Assembly (NCBI RefSeq): GCF_030542965.1
Contig: NZ_JAUAOA010000014.1
Location: 1-64,000, forward strand
DNA: 64,000 nt
Direction of reading: 5' to 3'
Source: Azotosporobacter soli
GTDB lineage: Bacteria; Bacillota; Negativicutes; SG130
Positions 32,895-40,776 of the stretch are shown here, piece by piece. Both the position numbers and the translations under genes were made by a program. The notes under the pieces are model-generated. The model was not told the DNA's origin. It saw only the letters and a list, made by a program, of their open reading frames with translations, and ran no database searches. The stretch's first letter is position 1; the number at the start of each line of letters is the position of its first letter.

Positions 32895-32959
32895 GTATGT
32901 TGTGAAAAACTGACAAAAATGGTGCGTCCCAGTGGCACGTTTTCGCGACCGTAGGGGAG

Positions 32960-33955
32960 TCATGACCCGCCCGCATTCGTTTGGCAGAGAAGTTGGCGCT
33001 GTTTGGCGATCCGCTCGACGAACGGCGTTTTGAAGCGCTCCGGTCCAAGGACGCGGATCACCGGGCCGAAGGAGAGAAGTGTGATTAATAACTCCATTTC
33101 GTCGACTTCATAGTAGTAGATCTTCATCCGGCAAGTTTGCGTTTCTTCGTCGAACTCGGAGGTTCTTTCAAAACTGGACAGCTGGGTGAAAATCCGCTCG
33201 AAACCGTTACGCTCGTTAGAAATTTCGATTTCGACCGGCTCCGGCAGGCGCAAGGCTTGGACGGCGCTAGCAAGGCCGGGAGGTGCGCTCCAATCGGTTT
33301 CCGTTACCGATGTGATGCGCGACAGATTCAATTTATAAAGGCTACGTGCTTTTTGTTGGCGCATGCGCAGTGCGATCAAGCGAAACTTATCGTCGCGCTG
33401 CGAATACTCCAGCTTGTACGGCGCGAAATAAGCGGACAGGCGATTGCCTTTGCCGCTTTCGTAGGTGATTAATACCACCCGCTTTGCTTGGATTGCTTGC
33501 AGCAGTACGGCGAAGCGGCTGCGATAGTCGGGGGAGGCGTAATCGTCGCCGTCACTGGCCCTATCGAGCGCCAAGACTTGCTCTTCGTCATACAGTGGGG
33601 CGACCTCAGACAGAGAGTCGTGCAACTGTTGTTGAAGCGGGGCGGGTAGAAAGAGCGCACAGCGCGGATCGGCGAGAATGGTCTTGAGCCACCGTTGCTG
33701 CAGCGTCGTCAAAGGCTGCGACGGCAGGTTGAGCGATACAGGCGAATAAAGACCGTCAGCTTCTTTCAGCAGGCAGTAACCGGATGCATCGCTGCCCAAG
33801 AGAGGAAGCGTAAGACTAAGCGGAGTTTCGGCAAAACCAAGCTGTGCGACGAGCGCAGCTATATCGTCGGCGCTGAGCGGAGCTAAAGCGGCACGCTTAA
33901 GAACTTCGCTGATAATAAAAAAGTAGCGGCTGTGAATTTCACTAAACAGTTCCAT
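32960..33955 (-). CDS. WYL-domain regulator, second gene of a pair
   Basis: A 331-residue protein. The N-terminal third is a helical or winged region ('LSADDIAALVAQLGFAET'). The WYL-type Sm-like domain follows ('KRVVLITYESGKGNRLSAYFAPYKLEYSQRDDKFRLIAL', 'ARSLYKLNLSRITSVTET') and then the WCX region ('GPVIRVLGPERFKTPFVERIAKQ'). WYL proteins bind ligands, probably nucleic-acid pieces or nucleotides, and often control defence or repair genes. It ends a two-gene operon with another WYL protein and diverges from rtcB. Confidence 0.85.
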   Translation of the reverse strand: MELFSEIHSRYFFIISEVLKRAALAPLSADDIAALVAQLGFAETPLSLTLPLLGSDASGYCLLKEADGLYSPVSLNLPSQPLTTLQQRWLKTILADPRCALFLPAPLQQQLHDSLSEVAPLYDEEQVLALDRASDGDDYASPDYRSRFAVLLQAIQAKRVVLITYESGKGNRLSAYFAPYKLEYSQRDDKFRLIALRMRQQKARSLYKLNLSRITSVTETDWSAPPGLASAVQALRLPEPVEIEISNERNGFERIFTQLSSFERTSEFDEETQTCRMKIYYYEVDEMELLITLLSFGPVIRVLGPERFKTPFVERIAKQRQLLCQTNAGGS

Positions 33956-33967
33956 ACAAGACCTCCG

Positions 33968-35218
33968 TTATTCATCGTACATCGCAGCCATCTGCGCCAT
34001 ATCTGCAATAAACTGGTCGATGACCCGGCGGTTTGAGCCGCGAATCGAGCGAATGCGACCGATGAACGTTCGTAACCACGGCACCATTTCCTGCGTGTCG
34101 CTGACTTCAATGCGATAAGCGAAGATGTTGTCGCCCAACCGTTCCACCGTGCCGTGCTTGCCTTCGCGTTCCAGGCGATGCAGCACGTAGGCTTCGCTTA
34201 CTTCGTCAATCTGCAAGACCATTTCCACCTGTTCACGCCGCGAGCCGTGTCCGACAAATACGCCCCAAGACGTAGCCAAACGTTTATTCAGCGCGTCCAA
34301 CCTTTCGTCGAAGAAGGGGGCGTCGCCGAGCAGTTCCACGTTTTTGATGTAATCGAGCCGGAAGGAAAAGAAGTCGCGGCGGCGCAGGTTGTATGCCAAT
34401 AAATAGCGGCGACCGTGGCGCACGTTACTTGCGATGCGTAGCGGCAAGATCGTCTCACGCAGCGGATTATGCGAACGGTTGCTGCAGTTTTCAAAACGGA
34501 CCAAGCGTCGTGCTTGGATCGCCGCGAGCAAATCCAGCAGTACCGCGTCGTCAAGCGTGTGGAACGTGAAGAGATGGCGAAACGAAAACACATCCTCCGG
34601 CTGCCCTGCGTCGCGCCGGGCAAAATACCCAAGTACGCCAGCCGGCGTTATGGCTTCAAAAAAATGCAGCGGCGTCGCAAGCTTTTCAAGTATTGCAGGC
34701 AACTCTTCCTCGAAAGGGTTATCAGCGAGCGAGTAGAGCAGGGCTTTGCCCTGCTTTTCTTTTTTAAACAAACCCAGTGCGGCATATTCATTCAGTTTAT
34801 TGCGAACCGTCATCGCATCGGGGGCGGCAGTTTCGGAAAAACAGGCCAGGTATTCGTCGCACAGGAACGAAGTTGCTTCTGCTGCCGTAACGCCGGGGTG
34901 TTCACGCAGAATATCGAAGAGGCAAAAATGCAGCAGACAGTCGTTGTTCGTAAAGGATTTCGCTTCCCAAACAGAAAACAACGGATTTGTCGATACGTCC
35001 GCGCCGTTGGTGCGGATAAACAAATTTTTGCCGCGCGCCGTATTTTCCCATTCAATATGACCAGATAAATAGCTTTCGATCCGACGACGCTCATTATCAT
35101 AACTGCGATTGCTTTTATTCGTATAATCATTGCGGCACTTATAGCCATAAACGAGAAAATCCCGCGTATAATCACGAATTTTATCGATATTTTTAACCAA
35201 TTCACTAAACCCGGCCAT
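33968..35218 (-). CDS. WYL-domain regulator, first gene of a pair
   Basis: A 416-residue protein. The N-terminal helical region with a possible winged helix ('RDYTRDFLVYGYKCRNDYTNKSNRSYDNERRRIESYL ... AMTVRNKLNEYAALGLFKKEKQG') is followed by the WYL core ('ARRLVRFENCSNRSHNPLRETILPLRIASNVRHGRRYLLAYNLRR') and WCX part ('MVPWLRTFIGRIRSIRGSN'). The partner WYL gene starts 12 bp downstream. The pair is divergent from rtcB with about 278 bp between, so it most likely controls the rtcB-RNA-slipin-rlaP unit, taking the place that RtcR holds in enteric bacteria (inference). Confidence 0.85.
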   Translation of the reverse strand: MAGFSELVKNIDKIRDYTRDFLVYGYKCRNDYTNKSNRSYDNERRRIESYLSGHIEWENTARGKNLFIRTNGADVSTNPLFSVWEAKSFTNNDCLLHFCLFDILREHPGVTAAEATSFLCDEYLACFSETAAPDAMTVRNKLNEYAALGLFKKEKQGKALLYSLADNPFEEELPAILEKLATPLHFFEAITPAGVLGYFARRDAGQPEDVFSFRHLFTFHTLDDAVLLDLLAAIQARRLVRFENCSNRSHNPLRETILPLRIASNVRHGRRYLLAYNLRRRDFFSFRLDYIKNVELLGDAPFFDERLDALNKRLATSWGVFVGHGSRREQVEMVLQIDEVSEAYVLHRLEREGKHGTVERLGDNIFAYRIEVSDTQEMVPWLRTFIGRIRSIRGSNRRVIDQFIADMAQMAAMYDE

Positions 35219-35252
35219 TGGATCGCCGCCTTTCGGTACCAGTTTTCAATAG

Positions 35253-35360
35253 GGAACGGTAATACGAAGAAGGGAAGAATGGGAAGGGAGGGATATGTTA
35301 TTTATAATAAAAATCTTCCCATCTTTGCGCTTCTTCAAAACTTTGTGTTGAAACCGTTCC
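35253..35360. repeat. Palindromic repeat of the family A core type, upstream of rtcB
   Basis: Outer arms GGAACGGT/ACCGTTCC, then TACGAAGAAGGGAAGAATGG against CTTCCCATCTTTGCGCTTC and a TTTGTG arm. Same AACACGAAG-type core as 38341-38440. It occupies the wyl-rtcB gap. Confidence 0.6.
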
Positions 35361-35496
35361 TGCGTTTTGTTTTTAAAATCTCACAGAAAACAATGATTTC
35401 ATCATATCAAAATAAAGCGCGTGCGGAAAGGTCGCAAACTTTTTTTAATGATGCGCTTTGTGCAAAATAGTAAAGTATAGCCAAGGAGTTGATCAC

Positions 35497-36732
35497 ATGT
35501 ATGTAATGTATAACAAACAAAAAAACAAATATCCGATTAAAGTATGGCTGAGCGACAACGACGTGCTCGAAGAAGAATGCATCGAGCAGGCGACCAACCT
35601 GTCCAACCTGCCGTTTTTGCATAAATGGGTGGCCTTGATGCCCGATACGCATACAGGCAAAGGAATGCCGATCGGCGGCATCATCGCGGCGAACGACGTC
35701 ATCATCCCCAATGCGGTCGGCGTCGATATCGGTTGCGGTATGGCTTACCTGCAAACCAATCTGAACGCGGACAGCCTGAAACATACGATGACCGGCAGCG
35801 GTTCGTTGCTGCAATGCATCATCGGCGACATCCTGCGCAACGTGCCGGTTGGTTTTAAGCATCATAAAGCAAAACAAGCCTCAACTGCGATTGATGTCGC
35901 TATCGCCGACCAAGAACGTTATGCATTTGCCAAGACGCTGTTGCCGGAACTCGATGCCGGTTATTATCAGATCGGGACGCTGGGCGGCGGCAACCATTTT
36001 ATCGAACTGCAAGAAGACGACGAAGGCAAGGTTGGCATTATGCTGCATTCGGGCAGCCGTCATTTGGGCCATCAGATTTGCAAACATTTTCATGCGATTG
36101 CGCGCAAGCACAATCAAGAATGGTTCGCGGCGGTGCCGGACGAATACCAACTGGCTTTCCTGCCAGTCGGCAGCGAAGAAGGGCAATCGTACATCGCCTG
36201 GATGAACCTGGCGCTCGACTTCGCCCACGAAAACCGCAAACATATGCTGCAAGCGGTGGCGGACGTCGTCGAAAAATCCGTCAAACGCCATTTGGGAATA
36301 CAGCCGCAGTACAGCGACGAAATCAACTGCCATCATAACTATGCAGCGCTCGAAAACCATTACGACAAGAACGTTTGGGTGCATCGCAAAGGCGCGATTC
36401 GGGCGCGACTGGGCGAACGCGGCATTATTCCCGGCGCTATGGGGTCTTATAGCTACCTCGTTGAAGGCAAAGGCAATGTCGAAAGCTTCCAGTCCTGTTC
36501 GCACGGTGCGGGGCGATTGATGTCGCGTACCAAAGCCAAAGCCTCCTTCTCGGTGGAAGCGGTGATGAACGATCTGAAAGGCAGCGGCGTCGTCCTCGGC
36601 AAAGCCAAGAAAAGCGACGTGGCCGAAGAATCCCGCTATGCCTACAAGAACATCGACGACGTCATCGCCAACGAACTCGACCTGATCACGCCGGTTAAGC
36701 GGCTGAAGACGATTGGCGTCGTCAAAGGCTAA
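35497..36732 (+). CDS. rtcB: RtcB-family RNA ligase
   Basis: A 411-residue RtcB protein. Visible motifs: 'MPDTHTGKGMPIGGIIA' (Asp and His ligands), 'GVDIGCGMAYL' (metal Cys near residue 79), 'QIGTLGGGNHFIEL', 'GIMLHSGSRHLGHQI' and the guanylylation site 'FQSCSHGAGRLMSR' (His near 337). RtcB joins 2',3'-cyclic phosphate and 5'-OH RNA ends using GTP and Mn2+, repairing tRNAs and rRNA cut by toxins or stress. The length matches the bacterial short form. ATG 35497 has CAAGGAG eight bases upstream. The next element is a tRNA-like RNA, then slipin and RlaP genes, making a full RNA-repair locus. Confidence 0.93.
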   Translation: MYVMYNKQKNKYPIKVWLSDNDVLEEECIEQATNLSNLPFLHKWVALMPDTHTGKGMPIGGIIAANDVIIPNAVGVDIGCGMAYLQTNLNADSLKHTMTGSGSLLQCIIGDILRNVPVGFKHHKAKQASTAIDVAIADQERYAFAKTLLPELDAGYYQIGTLGGGNHFIELQEDDEGKVGIMLHSGSRHLGHQICKHFHAIARKHNQEWFAAVPDEYQLAFLPVGSEEGQSYIAWMNLALDFAHENRKHMLQAVADVVEKSVKRHLGIQPQYSDEINCHHNYAALENHYDKNVWVHRKGAIRARLGERGIIPGAMGSYSYLVEGKGNVESFQSCSHGAGRLMSRTKAKASFSVEAVMNDLKGSGVVLGKAKKSDVAEESRYAYKNIDDVIANELDLITPVKRLKTIGVVKG

Positions 36733-36742
36733 TCTTTTATAA

Positions 36743-36932
36743 AATACGGCTGCCATCCTCTCCTTGGGCCAAGGCGTCATCCGCCTTGCGGTGCCGGGGC
36801 ATCACCCGCGGGCATACCGGGACGATCGGCGGCTCCATATTGAAATACGGAGGTTCGACTCCTCCACCGTAACAACCTTACGGTTAGCTAAGTGGTTAAA
36901 GCATTCAAACACAGAAATCCTTTTGGGATGGG
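36743..36932 (+). ncRNA. Circularly permuted tRNA-like RNA (Y RNA/YrlA-like) in the rtcB operon
   Basis: The strand folds as a tRNA read from the middle. The anticodon-stem 3' arm TTGAA (36840-36844) leads through ATAC to a canonical T-arm (GGAGG-TTCGACT-CCTCC, 36849-36865). Acceptor arm ACCGTAA (36866-36872) then pairs perfectly with TTACGGT (36878-36884) over a 5-nt loop. T and A (as at tRNA positions 8-9) and a D-arm follow (GCT-AAGTGGTTAA-AGC, 36887-36902, with the G18G19 pair). The anticodon-stem 5' arm TTCAA (36904-36908) closes against TTGAA. Outer pairings GCTGCC/GGCGGC (36749-36754/36828-36833) and CCATCC/GGATGG (36753-36758/36926-36931) could form an extra module at the anticodon end; the two share two bases. 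Bacterial Y RNAs (YrlA) have a tRNA-mimic module and occur beside rtcB. Ends are estimates. Confidence 0.72.
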
Positions 36933-36950
36933 GTGCGAATCCCCAAGACG

Positions 36951-37167
36951 AACCTGGAACGGGGAATCTTCTTGTTGGCGACGCTGCGGCACGTCAATGC
37001 CGGAACGATGCCTCGTGCAAGTGGGGATACCGTTTTGCTTTACTGGCTCCCAAGGCGAAGCCCAGACGCGCAGCGGCGTGACTGTACTTTGCCCCCGGAA
37101 CCGGCAAAGCGAGACTCAACCGTTTGCCCGGCTATGCGATCCGTGGAAGATTCCCACGAGACAGGTT
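36951..37167 (+). ncRNA. Second structured RNA or 5' leader before the slipin gene
   Basis: A long-range helix closes 217 nt: AACCTG/CAGGTT (36951-36956 with 37162-37167) stacked on a perfect ten-pair GGGAATCTTC/GAAGATTCCC (36962-36971 with 37146-37155). Inside are CGCTGCG/CGCAGCG, the hairpin CTTTGCC-9 nt-GGCAAAG (about 37087-37109), GGCT/AGCC near 37045-37062 and CGGCA/TGCCG near 36987-37002. A short T-arm-like hairpin GGGG-TGCGAAT-CCCC (36930-36944) lies just before it. This may be a second Y-type RNA, part of one long RNA with the preceding element, or a regulatory leader of slipin. No known family is assigned. Confidence 0.5.
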
Positions 37168-37203
37168 GCTATGAAAAGAAAGAATGAGACGGAGGAATAC
37201 GTC

Positions 37204-38313
37204 ATGAAAATAATTATCAAAGAGCAAGAACGGGGTATCTGGTTCAGAGACGGAAACTACAAGGGCGTGTTGAAACCGGGCCGTCACTTCCTGCTGCCGT
37301 TCTTCGACAATAAAGTGGAAATCCTCGACGTTACTCAAGTTTTTTACCTGCAAAATTACGATCTGGAACTGTTTCTCTCCGATGAAGAACTGTGCCGTGA
37401 ACTGAGCGTCGTCGATGTAGCGGATCGCCAAATTGCCATTCATTTTATCGACGGCAAGTTCAGAGGCGTACTGGGGACAGGAAAATATGCGTTCTGGAAT
37501 GTGCTGAAACAACACCGCTTTGAAATGATCGATACCAGCCAACCGAAAATTGATGCATCAATCGACCGAAGCCTGCTCGCGCGGCCACAGTTTCGCGGCT
37601 ATTCGGTTCTGCATGACGTTGAACCTCATATGAAGGGGGTTCTGTTTTTCGACAACCAGCTGCAGCGCATCCTCGAACCGGGACGTCACTACTTCTGGAC
37701 CGGAGCTGCCAAAGTTGAAGTGGTCAAAGTCGACATGCGGGCGCGGGAAATCGAAATTAACGGACAAGAAATCATGACCGAAGACAAAGTGCCGCTACGC
37801 TTCAACTTCGTCTGCCAATACCGGATCGCCGATGCGGAAAAAAGCGTGTTGGAAGTTAAGGATTATGAACAGCAAATTTATCTGCAACTGCAAATGGTGT
37901 TGCGCGAATATGTCGGCACGCTAAAACTCGATGAACTGTTGAAGTTAAAACAAGAAATTGCAGATTACGTCCTGCATAAAATGAAAGGCAAAGAAGACGA
38001 CTATGGTGCGAAGTTCCTTTTCGCAGGCGTGAAAGACATCATTTTGCCGGGGGAAATCAAGGCCATCCTTAATACCGTGCTGGTCGCGGAAAAGAAAGCG
38101 TTGGCTAACGTCATCACCCGTCGCGAAGAAACCGCATCCACACGCAGCCTGCTGAATACGGCCAAACTGATGGATGAAAACCAAACGCTGTATCGGCTGA
38201 AAGAACTGGAGTTTCTGGAAAAGATCTGCGACAAGGTCGGCAACATCTCGCTCCAGGGCGGCGGGTTGTTGGAGCAGCTGAATGCTCTCGTTGCTGCAAA
38301 GCAATGCGGGTAA
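37204..38313 (+). CDS. Slipin / band-7 (SPFH) family protein of the RNA-repair operon
   Basis: A 369-residue protein. It begins 'MKIIIKEQERGIWFRDGNYKGVLKPGRHFLLPFFDNKVEILDVT' and repeats the same theme at 'HMKGVLFFDNQLQRILEPGRHYFWTGAAKVEVVKVDMRAREIEI'. It then enters the SPFH core ('LRFNFVCQYRIADAEKSVLEVKDYEQQIYLQLQMVLREYVGTLKLDELL') and a helical end. Unlike ordinary stomatins it has no clear N-terminal membrane anchor, which is typical of the slipin form linked to RtcB. It probably forms ring-like scaffolds. GACGGAGGAA lies before ATG 37204. Longer in-frame readings upstream would run through the structured RNA and are rejected. Confidence 0.85.
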   Translation: MKIIIKEQERGIWFRDGNYKGVLKPGRHFLLPFFDNKVEILDVTQVFYLQNYDLELFLSDEELCRELSVVDVADRQIAIHFIDGKFRGVLGTGKYAFWNVLKQHRFEMIDTSQPKIDASIDRSLLARPQFRGYSVLHDVEPHMKGVLFFDNQLQRILEPGRHYFWTGAAKVEVVKVDMRAREIEINGQEIMTEDKVPLRFNFVCQYRIADAEKSVLEVKDYEQQIYLQLQMVLREYVGTLKLDELLKLKQEIADYVLHKMKGKEDDYGAKFLFAGVKDIILPGEIKAILNTVLVAEKKALANVITRREETASTRSLLNTAKLMDENQTLYRLKELEFLEKICDKVGNISLQGGGLLEQLNALVAAKQCG

Positions 38314-38340
38314 GCGACTGATGAAACAGCGAAAGGCTTC

Positions 38341-38440
38341 GACACGAAGAAGGGAAGGTCGGAAGAATGGAAGAGAAAATAGTGATTTATAAAAACAGAA
38401 TCCTTCCGATCTTCTGCATTTCTTCAATTCTTCGTGTTAA
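38341..38440. repeat. Palindromic repeat of the family A core type, between slipin and rlaP
   Basis: ACACGAAGAAGGGAAGG near one end against CTTCAATTCTTCGTGT at the other, with GGTCGGAAGAATGG/CCTTCCGATC inside. Same core as 35253-35360. Confidence 0.65.
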
Positions 38441-38478
38441 ATCGTTCTCCATCAAAAATTTGAAAGGCGGGATTTTGA

Positions 38479-39258
38479 ATGCAACAAATGATACAACAGA
38501 AACTGGATGAAATCGAACAAACGCATCGCGTCAAAATCCTGTTCGCGATCGAATCCGGCAGCCGGGCCTGGGGATTTCCCTCCAAGGACAGCGACTATGA
38601 CGTGCGCTTTGTTTACCTGCAACGCCCCCAGGACTATCTGTCGATCGAAAAGAAGCGCGACGTCATCGAATACCCGGTAACCGACCTGCTCGACGTCAAC
38701 GGCTGGGACTTACGCAAAGCGCTCGGCTTGCTGCGCAAATACAATCCGTCGCTGATGGAATGGCTCGACTCGCCCATCGTCTATCGCGAACAGCCAACGA
38801 TCCGTCAGGAACTGCGCGAAATCCGCAGCGCCTTCTTCGGGCGGCGAACCGCGCTGCACCATTACCTGAGCATGGCGGCAAGCAACTATCGCGACTACCT
38901 CAAGGGCGAAACCGTGAAGGCGAAAAAATACTTCTACGTATTGCGCCCGATTCTCGCCTGTCTCTGGCTGCAACGCGAAACCAGCCAGCCGCCGCTGGAG
39001 TTCCAAACGCTGTTGGCAACGCAGCTTGCCGATCGTCCGGATCTGACTGCGCAGATCGAAGCACTGCTGGAGCGCAAAATCGCTGGTGGGGAACTAGACC
39101 TCGAAGCGCGGCTCGACGACTTGAATCAATTCATCGAAACGTCGCTGCGCGAACTGACGGATTACGCACGCCAAATGCCGTCGGACCCGGTATGCGAGCT
39201 GGAGAGGTTGAATGAGCTTTTTCGCGCGCAACTTAAAACGATTTGGGGATTTCGTTGA
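38479..39258 (+). CDS. RlaP-type nucleotidyltransferase of an RNA repair pathway
   Basis: A 259-residue polymerase-beta-type nucleotidyltransferase. The catalytic core is near the N-terminus: 'FAIESGSRAWGFPSKDSDYDVRFVYLQ' (G-S motif at residues 26-28, acidic pair in DSDYD at 37-41). 'KREQP..RQELREIRSAFF'-like helices and 'GETVKAKKYFYVLRPILACLWLQ' follow, typical of the RlaP family (once DUF/YcgL). Comparative genomics has tied RlaP to RtcB, slipin and other RNA-repair genes, with a proposed role in adding nucleotides to damaged RNA ends. AAAGGCGGG lies before ATG 38479. It is the third protein gene of the locus. Confidence 0.85.
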   Translation: MQQMIQQKLDEIEQTHRVKILFAIESGSRAWGFPSKDSDYDVRFVYLQRPQDYLSIEKKRDVIEYPVTDLLDVNGWDLRKALGLLRKYNPSLMEWLDSPIVYREQPTIRQELREIRSAFFGRRTALHHYLSMAASNYRDYLKGETVKAKKYFYVLRPILACLWLQRETSQPPLEFQTLLATQLADRPDLTAQIEALLERKIAGGELDLEARLDDLNQFIETSLRELTDYARQMPSDPVCELERLNELFRAQLKTIWGFR

Positions 39259-39423
39259 GCAACTCTTGGAAGAATATCAGCTTTCTCGAATTTGATGTTT
39301 TTTCCGTTGAGCGCCAATCTTACTTATGGCGTAGATCAAAAGAAGCGATATGGAGCAGACTGCGATGTTTACGGAAAGTCTTGAGATGTGGCACTCAAGT
39401 ACAATGCAAAAAAAGGAGGACGT

Positions 39424-40224
39424 ATGGGAGAATATCAAGGAAGCATATTGGCAACATTGGAATTGCTAGGCCTTTTTATAATTTTGTGGGGGATATCAGT
39501 CTATTTATGGGAGAAAATTATTTCGCCGCGCGTGTGCAAAATTCGAGACGCGATGATTATGAAGTTTGTGCAAATAATGAGAAAAAATAGATGGGGACGC
39601 TGGAGTGTTGTTGCAACAGAAGGAATATTTTTTGCATTGTTAATAGCAATAATTTGTAAGCGAAATAGCTGGGATTGGTTATTTGTTCTATTAATAATCA
39701 TATTATCGATTGTGACTCCATTGAGTTATAAATTGAGGATGGAAATAGAACGAGGATTTTCCTTGATCAAACAACTTCAAAAAACATTTAATCGTCATGA
39801 GTATATAGGAACGCGAGTGACTTTGCTTTTTGAAGCAATGATGAGCGGCATTGCATGTGTAGGGATTCCGCAGTATCTTACTCTTGTAATATTAAAGTTG
39901 GATTGGCCGGACTTTATGCAAATGACATTGCTAGTATCATATGCGGTTTATTCGAATCTATGGATCTATATGAAAATGCCGTTAGTCTTTCAAGATAAAA
40001 AAAACGTGGAGAATGCGCGCAAATTTTTGACGTATATAATTGTACTGCTGTTTGTGCTTCAACAATTTGAAAATAAGTTTTATGCGTTGAAAGAGGGGGG
40101 GCCACCGGATGTTCAAGGGGTTGTATATGTTATTGTAGGCGTGGTGTTTTTCGCCTTTGAGCGTGTCATTAAAACGATGGCAGATGATTATGCGGAATAT
40201 CAAAAACACTGCCAAAAAGCCTAG
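39424..40224 (+). CDS. Hypothetical membrane protein
   Basis: A 266-residue protein with about seven predicted spans: 'ATLELLGLFIILWGISVYLW', 'GRWSVVATEGIFFALLIAIIC', 'WDWLFVLLIIILSIVTPLSY', and others to 'VVYVIVGVVFFAFERVI'. AAAAAGGAGGACGT lies before ATG 39424. It is strongly AT-rich against the GC-richer rlaP before it, so it was probably acquired. No motif recognised. The next ORF, also a small membrane protein, starts 92 bp later; the two could form a membrane effector unit, but that is only suggested by position. Confidence 0.7.
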   Translation: MGEYQGSILATLELLGLFIILWGISVYLWEKIISPRVCKIRDAMIMKFVQIMRKNRWGRWSVVATEGIFFALLIAIICKRNSWDWLFVLLIIILSIVTPLSYKLRMEIERGFSLIKQLQKTFNRHEYIGTRVTLLFEAMMSGIACVGIPQYLTLVILKLDWPDFMQMTLLVSYAVYSNLWIYMKMPLVFQDKKNVENARKFLTYIIVLLFVLQQFENKFYALKEGGPPDVQGVVYVIVGVVFFAFERVIKTMADDYAEYQKHCQKA

Positions 40225-40316
40225 ACTGAAGAGTGTAAAAAAACAGCATAGCACTATTTTTAGTGGATTTTAAAAATCATAATGAAAATCGTGCGAAAAA
40301 TAAGGAGGAAATGAAT

Positions 40317-40703
40317 ATGGACAATGAAATAGCAGTAGGAATGAAATTTGTAATGCAAATTATCGGTGTTGTGGGGAGTTGGATGCTTTTGCCGAAAGCA
40401 GCATTTCGTAAAACGGATGATATCGTTTTGCAGCACTATAAAATATATGGTTCGCGAACTGAATGGAAATCGATTATAGAAGTACATCAGCAAAAAGTGT
40501 TGGCTGCCGCGTTGATGATTATATATTTTGTAATGTCGAGTGGTTTTGCGTTAATGGAAATACCGGATCAGGCTGCTAGGGCTTGTTGGAGTGGCAATGC
40601 TATATTGGTAATAGGAATTATGTTTGTATTTAAGCATTTTGTGATAAAGCGTCGATTAAAAAACGTGAATAAGGTGTTGGAAAAGACAAAACAAAGCGTG
40701 TGA
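40317..40703 (+). CDS. Hypothetical small membrane protein
   Basis: A 128-residue protein with three likely spans: 'KFVMQIIGVVGSWMLLP', 'KVLAAALMIIYFVMSSGFALM' and 'GNAILVIGIMFVFKHFVI', ending in a basic tail. AAGGAGG lies eight bases before ATG 40317; the in-frame ATG 40311 is too close to it. AT-rich. Unknown family. It follows another orphan membrane protein and precedes a small basic protein in the same direction. Confidence 0.7.
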   Translation: MDNEIAVGMKFVMQIIGVVGSWMLLPKAAFRKTDDIVLQHYKIYGSRTEWKSIIEVHQQKVLAAALMIIYFVMSSGFALMEIPDQAARACWSGNAILVIGIMFVFKHFVIKRRLKNVNKVLEKTKQSV

Positions 40704-40776
40704 AAATGATCAAGGTGGAAATCTTGCTGCTCAAAAACCGGGCAGTTAGAAAATATAAAAATGAGGAGGTGAAAGC

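Noticed and set aside
36882-36954. A 73-nt type II tRNA gene (GGTT ... AACC with D-arm, variable arm and T-arm-like hairpin GGGG-TGCGAAT-CCCC)
   Set aside because: The acceptor would have only four pairs, the anticodon stem only three, and there is no CCA. The permuted fold using the upstream T-arm gives perfect 7-pair and 5-pair stems and explains the D-arm better.
36892-37203. N-terminal extension of slipin by about 100 residues
   Set aside because: It runs through the structured RNA, has a low-complexity basic composition unlike the family, and lacks a ribosome site. ATG 37204 has a strong one.
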